Source: Alphaproteobacteria bacterium
GTDB lineage: Bacteria; Pseudomonadota; Alphaproteobacteria; Rickettsiales; SXRF01
DNA length: 41,582 nucleotides
Assembly (NCBI GenBank): GCA_025360605.1
Contig: JANYBV010000025.1
Location: forward strand, 1 to 41,582
Direction of reading: 5' to 3'
Below the pieces are notes generated by a model. That model was given only the letters and a program-made list of their open reading frames with translations. It searched no databases and was not told where the DNA came from. The translations under genes and the position numbers were made by a program. Shown here piece by piece: positions 32,855-40,945 of the stretch. Numbering within the stretch: position 1 is the first letter of the stretch; every line of letters starts with the position of its first letter.

Positions 32855-35185
32855 ATGATACAAAGCCGTTCGATCTTATCCGTAGCCGTATGGGGGCTGT
32901 TACTTTCAGGAGGAATCAGCTCACCGCTATGGGCCCAAACCTCTGCTGATTCCGCTCCCGATACCACCGCAGGTTCCGACATTCCTTCCGGCGGAAAAAT
33001 TGGTGCCATTAAGGTCGAAGGCCTCCAGCGCATCGAAAGCGGCACTGTTATTACCTATCTCGGCCTTAAAGTTGGTGATAATTTCAGCACGGTCGAAATC
33101 AGTAACGGCCTTAAAAACCTCTTTGCCACCGGATTTTTTGCCGACGTCAAATTACTTCGTCAGGGCAATACACTCGTCGTCAACGTCATTGAAAACCCCG
33201 TTATCAGCAAGGTCATTTTCGAGGGTAATGATCGCATTGAAGCCAGCGATCTTGAAAAGGAAATAGAGCTGAAGCCACGTTCTATTTACTCTCGCGACAA
33301 GGTGCAGACCGATGTAAAGCGCATCCTCGACATCTACCGCCGCAGCGGGCGTTATAACGCAGCTGTTGAGCCCAAAATCATTAAGCAGGACCAGAACCGC
33401 GTCAATCTGGTGTATGAAGTTACCGAAGGCCCCATAGCCAAAGTCGACAAGATCCGCTTTATCGGTAATGAGCATTATGATACGGAAACGCTGCGTAAAG
33501 CCATCCGCACAGAAGAAACACGCTGGTATAAATTTTTATCCGATAATGATAAATATGATCCTGACCGCCTCCAGTTCGACCAAGAATTGCTGCGCCGTTT
33601 TTACACTAATGAAGGCTATGCTGACTTTCAGGTAAAGTCTGCCAATGCCGAGCTATCCGAAAAACATGATGCATTTTATCTGACCTTTGTAGTTGAAGAA
33701 GGCCCGCAATACACCTTCGGCGAAGTCAAGGTAGTGAATGAAATCCAAGGCAAAGAAAAGCTCGACCTTGATTCTCTTATCTCCACCCAAAAAGGTGATA
33801 GCTACGATGCGAGCAAGGTAGAATCTTCCGTAGACACACTTATCAAAGAGCTTGGAAATCACGGCTATGCGTTCGTGGACATCCAGCCAAAACTGGAACG
33901 CGATAAAGAAAAGAAAATCGCAACCCTGACCTATGTCATCAAACCCGGTCCGCGCGTGTATGTGGAACGTATTAATGTAACCGGAAACGTCCGCACACTG
34001 GATGATGTGGTGCGTCGTGAATTCCGCCTTAAAGAAGGCGACCCTTACAACAACGCCCTACTCCAGCGCAGCGAACAGCGCATCAATAACCTTGGTTTTT
34101 TTGAAAAAGTACAGGTTAAAAATGAGCCCGGAAGCGCGCCTGATAAAACCGTTGTAAACGTGGATGTAAAAGAAAAATCCACTGGCGAAATCAATCTCGG
34201 TGCGGGGTACTCGACCACCGACGGTGTGTTGGCCAACTTTGGCGTGAGCGAACATAACTTGCTGGGACAAGGTCAGGATTTACGCACCAACTTTACACTC
34301 GCAGCGCGCCGCAGGGCCGCTGAACTTGGCTTTACCGAACCCTATTTTCTTGACCGCGAACTCTCAGCCGGTTTCGATGTCTACCGTACCTATGAAGACT
34401 TTACCCGTGAGAGTTCGTACGTCAGCGACGTACAGGGTGTAAACCTGCGCATGAGCTACGCGTTGCAGGAAAAGCTTCAGCACTCCTTCTACTATACCAT
34501 TCATAAAAACACTATTTCCGAGGTTCCTACAACCGCATCTGCTTATATTCAGGGGCAGTCCGGAACCAACGTGACTTCCGCTGTCGGCCAGTCTCTGGCG
34601 TATGATGAACGCGATAATAAATTCAGCCCGACAAAAGGATATTTCGTCAGCATTTCCCAAGAAGTGGCCGGTGTTGGCGGGGATTCACGTTATTTGAAAC
34701 ATGAAGCCAAAGGTAGCTATTATTATCCAATCGCGGCTAAATGGACCGCAGGTTTGTTAGGTTCCGGTGGCTATATTTATGGCTTCGGCAATAACGCTAT
34801 CCGCATCAATGAACGCTTCTTCTTAGGCGGAGATGATCTCCGCGGATTCCAGAACGCCGGTGTGGGCCCACGCGATATCACTACCCGTGATGCGCTTGGC
34901 GGCAATGAATATTACTCCGGCACGGCAGAGGTTAAATTCCCGCTCGGCCTTCCTGAAGAACTCGGCGTGTCCGGTGCGGTCTTCAGCGATGTAGGCAGCT
35001 TGTGGAACTCTGATGACAAGGGCACTAACGTATTTGATACGAATTCTATTCGTATCTCGGCGGGTGCGGGTGTGTTGTGGTCGTCACCGTTTGGACCTAT
35101 CCGCGTTGACTTTGCGCACGCCCTGAAGAAGGAAGCACCTGACCGGACCGAAACGTTCCGCTTTAGCTTTGGTACGCGGTTCTAA
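32855..35185 (+). CDS. bamA: Outer-membrane protein assembly factor BamA
   Basis: A 776-residue Omp85 protein that folds beta-barrels into the outer membrane. The signal peptide is about 27 residues (cleavage after PLWA). Five POTRA domains span about 48-440; the first starts IGAIKVEGLQRIESGTVITY and the last covers VYVERINVTGNVRTLDDVVR. The 16-strand barrel runs from about 440 (INLGAGYSTTDG) to the final Phe in FRFSFGTRF. The conserved loop-6 motif is DLRGFQ (R663-G664-F665), equivalent to VRGF. It heads the skp-lpxD-fabZ-lpxA-lpxI-lpxB series, with skp 48 bases downstream. Confidence 0.96.
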   Translation: MIQSRSILSVAVWGLLLSGGISSPLWAQTSADSAPDTTAGSDIPSGGKIGAIKVEGLQRIESGTVITYLGLKVGDNFSTVEISNGLKNLFATGFFADVKLLRQGNTLVVNVIENPVISKVIFEGNDRIEASDLEKEIELKPRSIYSRDKVQTDVKRILDIYRRSGRYNAAVEPKIIKQDQNRVNLVYEVTEGPIAKVDKIRFIGNEHYDTETLRKAIRTEETRWYKFLSDNDKYDPDRLQFDQELLRRFYTNEGYADFQVKSANAELSEKHDAFYLTFVVEEGPQYTFGEVKVVNEIQGKEKLDLDSLISTQKGDSYDASKVESSVDTLIKELGNHGYAFVDIQPKLERDKEKKIATLTYVIKPGPRVYVERINVTGNVRTLDDVVRREFRLKEGDPYNNALLQRSEQRINNLGFFEKVQVKNEPGSAPDKTVVNVDVKEKSTGEINLGAGYSTTDGVLANFGVSEHNLLGQGQDLRTNFTLAARRRAAELGFTEPYFLDRELSAGFDVYRTYEDFTRESSYVSDVQGVNLRMSYALQEKLQHSFYYTIHKNTISEVPTTASAYIQGQSGTNVTSAVGQSLAYDERDNKFSPTKGYFVSISQEVAGVGGDSRYLKHEAKGSYYYPIAAKWTAGLLGSGGYIYGFGNNAIRINERFFLGGDDLRGFQNAGVGPRDITTRDALGGNEYYSGTAEVKFPLGLPEELGVSGAVFSDVGSLWNSDDKGTNVFDTNSIRISAGAGVLWSSPFGPIRVDFAHALKKEAPDRTETFRFSFGTRF

Positions 35186-35233
35186 ACACCATTATTATCT
35201 CAACGAAAATTGCCTGAAAGGAATCTTGATTGT

Positions 35234-35893
35234 ATGAAAAAGAATTATTTGTATTGTGCCGTTGCCGCAATCGCCCTCACCTACGCACTGCCCGTAAATG
35301 CTGCCGATGCACCAGCAGCTGTAAGCACCGCCATTGTCAATATCCAACAGATCATGCGTGATTCCACCGCTGCCCAGAATGTCCGCCAGCAGTTGGAAGA
35401 AAAATCCAAAGGTTTTCAGTCCGAGATTTCCAAAAAACAGGAACAGCTCCAGAAAGAAGAGCAGGAACTAGGAAAGCAACGCAGTGTTCTGTCTAAAACC
35501 GCATTTGATGAAAAAGCCCGTGCCTTCGGTAAAAAAGCAACGGATGCACAGAAAGAAGCGCAGTCGAAAAAAGCACTTCTTGATAACGCATTTGAACATG
35601 CACTGAATGATATCCAGAAAGCCGTCACTGATATCATTGCTGACATGGCGAAAGAAAAAGGATTTGCCATCGCTTTGCCATCTTCCCAGACACTCTATTA
35701 TGATCCCAAACTGGATATCACCACCGACGCTCTGACGCGCCTTAACCAGAAACTTCCTAAGCTGGACGTGAAATTTGATGCGGAGCCGGCAGCTACTGCA
35801 CCAGCACCCGCCAGCGACACCAGCGCTGAAACCTCGGATAAAAGTGACTCCGAAAAGGGAAGCTCCGATAAAAAAAGCAAAAAAGGCAAGTAG
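35234..35893 (+). CDS. skp: OmpH/Skp family periplasmic chaperone
   Basis: A 219-residue protein with a signal peptide (MKKNYLYCAVAAIALTYA, then LPVNA, cleavage before ADAP), a small association domain (STAIVNIQQIMRDSTAAQNV) and two long charged helices forming the tentacle coiled coil (QSEISKKQEQLQKEEQELGK; KKATDAQKEAQSKKALLDNA). The C-terminal 35 residues are a Ser/Asp/Lys-rich tail (SDKSDSEKGSSDKKSKKGK) beyond the usual Skp end. Skp holds unfolded outer-membrane proteins for BamA. The ATG at 35234 fits the signal peptide and a GAAAGGA site; an upstream in-frame TTG at 35210 is rejected. Confidence 0.92.
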   Translation: MKKNYLYCAVAAIALTYALPVNAADAPAAVSTAIVNIQQIMRDSTAAQNVRQQLEEKSKGFQSEISKKQEQLQKEEQELGKQRSVLSKTAFDEKARAFGKKATDAQKEAQSKKALLDNAFEHALNDIQKAVTDIIADMAKEKGFAIALPSSQTLYYDPKLDITTDALTRLNQKLPKLDVKFDAEPAATAPAPASDTSAETSDKSDSEKGSSDKKSKKGK

Positions 35894-35932
35894 TATCCGC
35901 TAACATCGGGGCACCACATCAGTCGTAGTACC

Positions 35933-36964
35933 ATGGTTGACAGCCGCTTTTTTCCCATTGCCGCACCGGTTGAATTACAAGCGATCGCATCGCTGACCGG
36001 TGCGGTACTGTCCACACCTGCCGGGGGAGCTATTGATAAAACGCTCACCTTTAATAATGTGGCAGCACTGGATAAAGCAGGCGGCAAAGACATAAGCTTC
36101 CTCGACAACGTCAAATATATTGACCTGTTTGCGAGCAGTAAGGCAGGGGCGTGTTTTGTCCGCCAAAAATTTGCCGCACGCGCACCTGAAGGGATGATCC
36201 TGCTGGTTACTGACACGCCCTATTATGCCTATGCGCTGGCCACACACCATTTCTACCCCGAAACAGCCATTGCCGCCGTCATCTCCCCTTCAGCGCATGT
36301 CGCCAAAAGCGCTACGATAGGGAAGAATGTCCGGATTGATGCAGGGGCAGTTATCGGGGAAAAGGTTGTATTGGGAGATGGAAGCTGGATTGGAGCGAAC
36401 ACCGTAATCGACCATGGCGTAGAAATCGGTAGCAACACGCGCATCGGCGCGTTATGTGCCCTAAGTCATACCCTAATCGGCAACCGCGTGATCATCCACC
36501 GCGGGGTACATATCGGGCAGGACGGGTTCGGGTTTGCCCCCTCGCCTGTAGGGATTTTGAAGGTTCCTCAAATGGGGCGCGTTATTATCGGCGATGACGT
36601 AGAAATTGGCTCTGGTACTTGCATAGACCGTGGTGCGGGACCAGATACCATCATTGGCAATTTCAGCAAGATTGATAACCTCGTGCAAATAGCCCATAAT
36701 GTGCAGATTGGTAAATACGTGATTATCGCTGCACAATGTGGTATTGCCGGTAGCACGCATGTCGGTGATGGAGTAATGATTGGTGGTCAGGTAGGCTTGG
36801 CCGGCCACATTCATATTGGTACAAAGGCTAAGGTTGCCGCGCAGTCTGGCGTGATGAACGATATACCCGTGGGTGAATCCTATGGTGGCTCTCCGGCCAT
36901 GCCGATTAAAGATTGGCACAGGCAGACAGTTGCAATAGCAAAATTGAATAAAAAAGAGAGTTGA
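35933..36964 (+). CDS. lpxD: UDP-3-O-(3-hydroxyacyl)glucosamine N-acyltransferase
   Basis: A 343-residue lipid A enzyme adding the second acyl chain, on nitrogen, from acyl-ACP. The N-terminal uridine-binding domain includes [20 protein letters not shown]. Next comes a left-handed beta-helix of hexapeptide repeats from about 115 ([20 protein letters not shown], and so on) with the active-site region [20 protein letters not shown]. The C-terminal helix ([15 protein letters not shown]) matches LpxD. It follows skp by 39 bases and precedes fabZ by 3. Confidence 0.95.
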   Translation: MVDSRFFPIAAPVELQAIASLTGAVLSTPAGGAIDKTLTFNNVAALDKAGGKDISFLDNVKYIDLFASSKAGACFVRQKFAARAPEGMILLVTDTPYYAYALATHHFYPETAIAAVISPSAHVAKSATIGKNVRIDAGAVIGEKVVLGDGSWIGANTVIDHGVEIGSNTRIGALCALSHTLIGNRVIIHRGVHIGQDGFGFAPSPVGILKVPQMGRVIIGDDVEIGSGTCIDRGAGPDTIIGNFSKIDNLVQIAHNVQIGKYVIIAAQCGIAGSTHVGDGVMIGGQVGLAGHIHIGTKAKVAAQSGVMNDIPVGESYGGSPAMPIKDWHRQTVAIAKLNKKES

Positions 36965-36967
36965 TCG

Positions 36968-37468
36968 ATGAGTAAGGTAATTAATATGGACAATAAACAA
37001 GATCAAGCTGGAGGCAAGTCGGGAACTAAAGAACCAGTGGTATCCGTTGAACGCATCATGGAGATGATCCCGCATCGCTACCCATTCCTGATGATTGATA
37101 AAATTATCGAGATGGTAGATGGTGAATATGCCGTTGGCGTAAAAAATGTCAGCATCAACGAACAGCATTTCATTGGTCATTTCCCAGGAAAACCGGTGAT
37201 GCCAGGTGTGCTGATTATCGAAGCGATGGCGCAAACTTCTGCGATATTAGTCGTACATACGCTAGGCAAGGAAGCTGAAGGCAAACTGGTCTATTTCATG
37301 TCAATCGACGAGGCGCGTTTTCGTAAACCCGTCATCCCTGGAGATAGTCTGCACATCCGTGTCGATAAGCAGCAAAGCCGCAGAAACGTATGGAAATTTG
37401 CCTGCGTTGCCACCGTCGATGGTGTAAAGGTGGCCGATGCCGTCATTTGTGCCATGATTGTGGATTGA
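36968..37468 (+). CDS. fabZ: 3-Hydroxyacyl-ACP dehydratase FabZ
   Basis: A 166-residue hot-dog-fold enzyme that dehydrates 3-hydroxyacyl-ACP in fatty acid synthesis, competing with LpxA and LpxD for substrate. Motifs: MIPHRYPFLMIDKI and GHFPGKPVMPGVLIIEAMAQ, holding the catalytic His and Glu. A polar N-terminal extension of about 25 residues (DNKQDQAGGKSGTKEP) precedes the usual start; ATG 36986 is an alternative start inside it. It is translated just behind lpxD and just before the unknown gene at 37476. Confidence 0.95.
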   Translation: MSKVINMDNKQDQAGGKSGTKEPVVSVERIMEMIPHRYPFLMIDKIIEMVDGEYAVGVKNVSINEQHFIGHFPGKPVMPGVLIIEAMAQTSAILVVHTLGKEAEGKLVYFMSIDEARFRKPVIPGDSLHIRVDKQQSRRNVWKFACVATVDGVKVADAVICAMIVD

Positions 37469-37475
37469 GCGCGAT

Positions 37476-37919
37476 ATGTCCCCCTCCGACGCTCCTAAAG
37501 CCGCCGCGCGTCAAGCTGTGGAAGCACAGCTTGACGAATGGGGAATTGATACTACCCAGAATGCGCGTATCCATCAGCATTTGATTGGCCATTCGATTGG
37601 AATTTTAACATGGCTGGATATAGGCGGACGAGATAAAGTTGAAACATTTGCTGCGGCAGGTGATTGTAACGTTAGTTTCATGACACCGGAAGTAGCCCAG
37701 AAAATTTCGCAGGCACTGGATGATTATTATACGACGGATGCCCTTGATAAGACAAAAAATAATTCCCATCATCCAATTATTGAACAGTTGGGTTTTACCT
37801 CTATACTCGAGGCAGTTGATAAAAATCTGGTAGGATTTCTCAAAAAATTGGCTGCGAAAACAGCACTGGATAACATGCATACCCATGATGGTCCGCCTAC
37901 TAACAAACGGATAAGGTAA
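37476..37919 (+). CDS. Unrecognised protein inside the lipid A operon
   Basis: A 147-residue soluble protein, mostly helical, of no family known to me. The N-terminus is Ala-rich helix (DAPKAAARQAVEAQLDEWGI), the middle contains IHQHLIGHSIGILTWLDIGG and CNVSFMTPEVAQKISQALDD, and the end is EAVDKNLVGFLKKLAAKTAL plus a polar tail. No signal peptide or membrane segment. ATG 37476 is 7 bases after the fabZ stop, and the gene ends 5 bases before lpxA, so it is tightly embedded. Most bacteria have fabZ and lpxA adjacent. Function is not inferable; a regulator or partner of lipid A enzymes is a guess from location. Confidence 0.75.
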   Translation: MSPSDAPKAAARQAVEAQLDEWGIDTTQNARIHQHLIGHSIGILTWLDIGGRDKVETFAAAGDCNVSFMTPEVAQKISQALDDYYTTDALDKTKNNSHHPIIEQLGFTSILEAVDKNLVGFLKKLAAKTALDNMHTHDGPPTNKRIR

Positions 37920-37924
37920 ATATA

Positions 37925-38746
37925 ATGCAAAATGTCCACCCTACAGCGATTGTCGCCCCTGCCGCCATCATCGCTCCCGATGCGTTCATCGGACCTTACT
38001 GCGTGGTTGATAGCAATGTCGTCATTGGCGCTGGGACCAGACTGGTATCGCATATCTCGGTCAGCGGGAACACGACCATCGGCAAGAATTGCACCATCTA
38101 CCCCTTCTCCTCGCTCGGGCATCCGCCACAGGATTTAAAATTCAAAGGCGAAGCCTCAAAACTCGTCATCGGCGACAATAACGTCATCCGTGAGCAAGTG
38201 ACCATGAACCCAGGTACGGAAGGTGGGGGCTTGCTGACCTCTGTGGGCAATAACTGCCTGTTTATGGTGGGCGCACATGTGGCGCATGACTGCCGCGTCG
38301 GCAACCGTGTCATCATGGCCAACAACGCCACGCTTGGTGGCCATGTCGAAGTAGGTGACTTTGCCATTATCGGCGGACTTGCTGCAGTGCATCAATTTGT
38401 CCGCATTGGCATACACGCCATCATCGGTGGCATGTCAGGTGTTGAACATGATGTCATTCCATTTGGCTCAGTAATGGGTGAACGCGCCAATCTGGCTGGC
38501 CTGAATCTGGTCGGGCTAAAGCGCGGAGGATTTGACCGCGACACCATCCACGCCCTGCGTAATGCCTACAAAATGCTGTTTGAACAGGAAGAAGGCACAC
38601 TGGTTGAACGCGCTGGCAAAACGCGTGAACATTACAGTGCATTTCCTGAGGTGATGCAGATTCTTTCCTTCGTGGACGATAAGGGCTCGCGCTCGCTATG
38701 CGTGCCTAAAACATGCGCCCGTCAGGACACCCCGCAGGCAGCATGA
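37925..38746 (+). CDS. lpxA: UDP-N-acetylglucosamine O-acyltransferase
   Basis: A 273-residue first enzyme of lipid A synthesis, moving a 3-hydroxyacyl chain from ACP to UDP-GlcNAc. Hexapeptide repeats start at once (VHPTAIVAPAAIIAPDAFIG). MVGAHVAHDCRVGNRVIMAN contains the catalytic His of the AHDC motif. HQFVRIGIHAIIGGMSGVEH and NLVGLKRGGF match LpxA rather than LpxD. The C-terminal helical domain ends with a polar tail. It overlaps lpxI by four bases (ATGA at 38743). Confidence 0.96.
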   Translation: MQNVHPTAIVAPAAIIAPDAFIGPYCVVDSNVVIGAGTRLVSHISVSGNTTIGKNCTIYPFSSLGHPPQDLKFKGEASKLVIGDNNVIREQVTMNPGTEGGGLLTSVGNNCLFMVGAHVAHDCRVGNRVIMANNATLGGHVEVGDFAIIGGLAAVHQFVRIGIHAIIGGMSGVEHDVIPFGSVMGERANLAGLNLVGLKRGGFDRDTIHALRNAYKMLFEQEEGTLVERAGKTREHYSAFPEVMQILSFVDDKGSRSLCVPKTCARQDTPQAA

Positions 38747-39579
38747 GTAACGCCTTACCCACGCTTGGCATCATCGCTGGCAGTGGCCGCCTTCCTTTGC
38801 AATTAATTGAAGCATGCCAGTCCAGCGGACGATGTTTTTTTGTACTCGCATTGCAGGATTTCGCTGACCTGATTGCTTTAAAAGACGCTCCGCATGCGGT
38901 TGTCAGGCTTGGTGCCGTAGGTGAGGCCATTTCCCATCTCAGAGAGGCTGGTGCCACGGAATTAGTGCTGGCCGGCAGGGTACAGCGCCCCAGCATTGGC
39001 TCGCTACGCCCCGATATGACAGGCACCAAATTACTGGCACGCATGGGAGCAGCATTTCTTTCCGGTGACGATGCTATGCTGCGCAGTGTAATTGCCTTTT
39101 TAGAAGATGAAGGCTTCACTGTCGTGGGCTCCAATCAGGTACTGCAAGATCTGGTTACGCCCTTGGGACAACTCGGACACATAGCACCCGACATCCGCGC
39201 ACAAGCCGATATTGCAATGGGCATCAAAGTGGCTATGGCCCTTGGTAAACTCGACGTCGGACAAGCAGTCATTGTCGAGCATGGATACGTGCTGGGAGTA
39301 GAAGCCGCGGAAGGTACCGACGCACTGATACAACGTTGCCAATGGCTCAAACGGGAAGCTAAAGGCGGCGTACTTGTGAAGGCGCGCAAGCCCGGACAGG
39401 AAGAACGTGCTGACCTTCCCACTATTGGCCCTGCAACCGTGGAAAGGGTTGCGGCCTGCGGATTTTCAGGCATTGCCATACAGGCTAACGCCAGCCTTAT
39501 TCTGGATAAAAAAGCAGTGATCGCCAAGGCCGATGAACTGGGATTATTTGTAGTAGGAGTCGACTATGCAGCCACGTAA
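38743..39579 (+). CDS. lpxI: UDP-2,3-diacylglucosamine pyrophosphatase LpxI
   Basis: A 278-residue member of the LpxI (DUF1009) family, which hydrolyses UDP-2,3-diacylglucosamine to lipid X in alphaproteobacteria, replacing LpxH. Visible: GIIAGSGRLPLQLIEA at the N-terminus, LVLAGRVQRPSIGSLRPD, EHGYVLGVEAAEGTDALIQR and KARKPGQEERADLPTIGPAT with the conserved catalytic Asp of the RADLP motif. The start at 38743, overlapping the lpxA stop, is preferred to an upstream in-frame ATG at 38713 because it begins directly with the family's first strand. It overlaps lpxB by 14 bases. Confidence 0.94.
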   Translation: MSNALPTLGIIAGSGRLPLQLIEACQSSGRCFFVLALQDFADLIALKDAPHAVVRLGAVGEAISHLREAGATELVLAGRVQRPSIGSLRPDMTGTKLLARMGAAFLSGDDAMLRSVIAFLEDEGFTVVGSNQVLQDLVTPLGQLGHIAPDIRAQADIAMGIKVAMALGKLDVGQAVIVEHGYVLGVEAAEGTDALIQRCQWLKREAKGGVLVKARKPGQEERADLPTIGPATVERVAACGFSGIAIQANASLILDKKAVIAKADELGLFVVGVDYAAT

Positions 39580-40753
39580 GGTAGCAACAGAAACCACGGG
39601 CATACTTCGTGTCTATCTCGTTGCTGGTGAAGCCTCAGGCGACTTGATCGGCGCACACCTCATGCGCAGCCTCAAAATTCAGACTGATGGCAAGGTGGTT
39701 TTTTATGGTGTCGGCGGCCCCAAAATGACTGAACAGGGGCTGGAAAGCCTCTTCCCTTTTTATGAACTTTCTATGCTCGGCGCCGTCGAAATTTTACCCT
39801 ATTTATTCAATATTTCTGCCCGTATCCGACACACGGTCGATGATGTGATCGCCAAGAATCCCGACGTCGTTATCACCATTGATTCCCCTGGTTTTTGCTT
39901 CCGTGTGGTCGAGCGCCTGCGTGAGGACAAAACTAAACTCCGCTGCAAATTTGTCCACTATGTTGCCCCTACCGTATGGGTCTATAAACCCGAGCGCGCA
40001 GAGCTGTGCGCGAAGCTGTATGATCATATGCTGGTGCTACTCCCGTTTGAACCTCCTTATTTCGAAAAAGCAGGCCTCGCATGCACGTGGGTTGGCCATC
40101 CTGCCGTTGTTGAAACAAGCACAGGCGATGGCGCAGCATTCCGGAAAAAATTTGATATCCCTAATGACTCTCCCCTCTTCTGCATGCTCCCTGGCAGCCG
40201 TAAGGGTGAAGTGGAGCGCCACATGCCCATTTTTGGTAAAGCCATAGCGTTACTGGCAACCCAATATCCGCAACTTGCCATGGTGGTGGCTGTGCCACCG
40301 AATATTATACCATTTATTACCCCGTTTTTTGCCGGATGCCCTTTCCGCGCTGTCGTAACATCGAACGACGAGGACAAGCGAAACGCCATCGCCGCCAGCC
40401 AGATCGCCATCGTCAAGTCCGGCACCGTTGCACTTGAAGTAGCAATGGCCAATGTCCCCATGATCGTTACTTACCGTGTACATCCTTTATCAGCTTACTA
40501 TCTGCGTCGAAAATTACTGATAAAAAATGCAAATTTAATCAACATCTTGTTGGGGGAAGAAGTGATTCCGGAGCTGCTACAAGAGCTTTGCGATCCGGTG
40601 ATGATCGCAACCGCATGCGCTGAATTACTCAGCGACCAAGCACGCCAGAAAAATCAAAAAAGCAAGGAAAAAATTGCCCTTGAAATGCTTATTCCATCTA
40701 ATGGAAAAATGCCCAGCGACATCGCAGCACACACGATTCTTTCCATACTGTAA
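39566..40753 (+). CDS. lpxB: Lipid-A-disaccharide synthase
   Basis: A 395-residue GT19 glycosyltransferase condensing lipid X with UDP-2,3-diacylglucosamine to the tetraacyl disaccharide. Motifs: YLVAGEASGDLIGAHLMRSL, TIDSPGFCFRVVERL, HYVAPTVWVYKPERAE, FCMLPGSRKGEVERHMPIF and KSGTVALEVAMANVPMIVTY, followed by the lipid-interacting ending NLINILLGEEVIPELLQ. AGGAG lies just before the ATG. It is the last gene of the operon; no obvious terminator is seen in the 190 bases after it. Confidence 0.96.
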   Translation: MQPRKVATETTGILRVYLVAGEASGDLIGAHLMRSLKIQTDGKVVFYGVGGPKMTEQGLESLFPFYELSMLGAVEILPYLFNISARIRHTVDDVIAKNPDVVITIDSPGFCFRVVERLREDKTKLRCKFVHYVAPTVWVYKPERAELCAKLYDHMLVLLPFEPPYFEKAGLACTWVGHPAVVETSTGDGAAFRKKFDIPNDSPLFCMLPGSRKGEVERHMPIFGKAIALLATQYPQLAMVVAVPPNIIPFITPFFAGCPFRAVVTSNDEDKRNAIAASQIAIVKSGTVALEVAMANVPMIVTYRVHPLSAYYLRRKLLIKNANLINILLGEEVIPELLQELCDPVMIATACAELLSDQARQKNQKSKEKIALEMLIPSNGKMPSDIAAHTILSIL

Positions 40754-40945
40754 TCATCTGTTTACTCATTATTAACTTTCAACGTCACGATTCAAAACTT
40801 TGTCGCATTGAACTGCGGTCAAGAGATAAAACTCGCTTGCCTTAGCACCCCAAAATACACTAAAATAAAATTGGTGATGATTTGATACAAATTGCGGTGA
40901 ATTTTCTGTGCTCGAACGGCGAACCTCTTGGCTATACCCTAAAAA

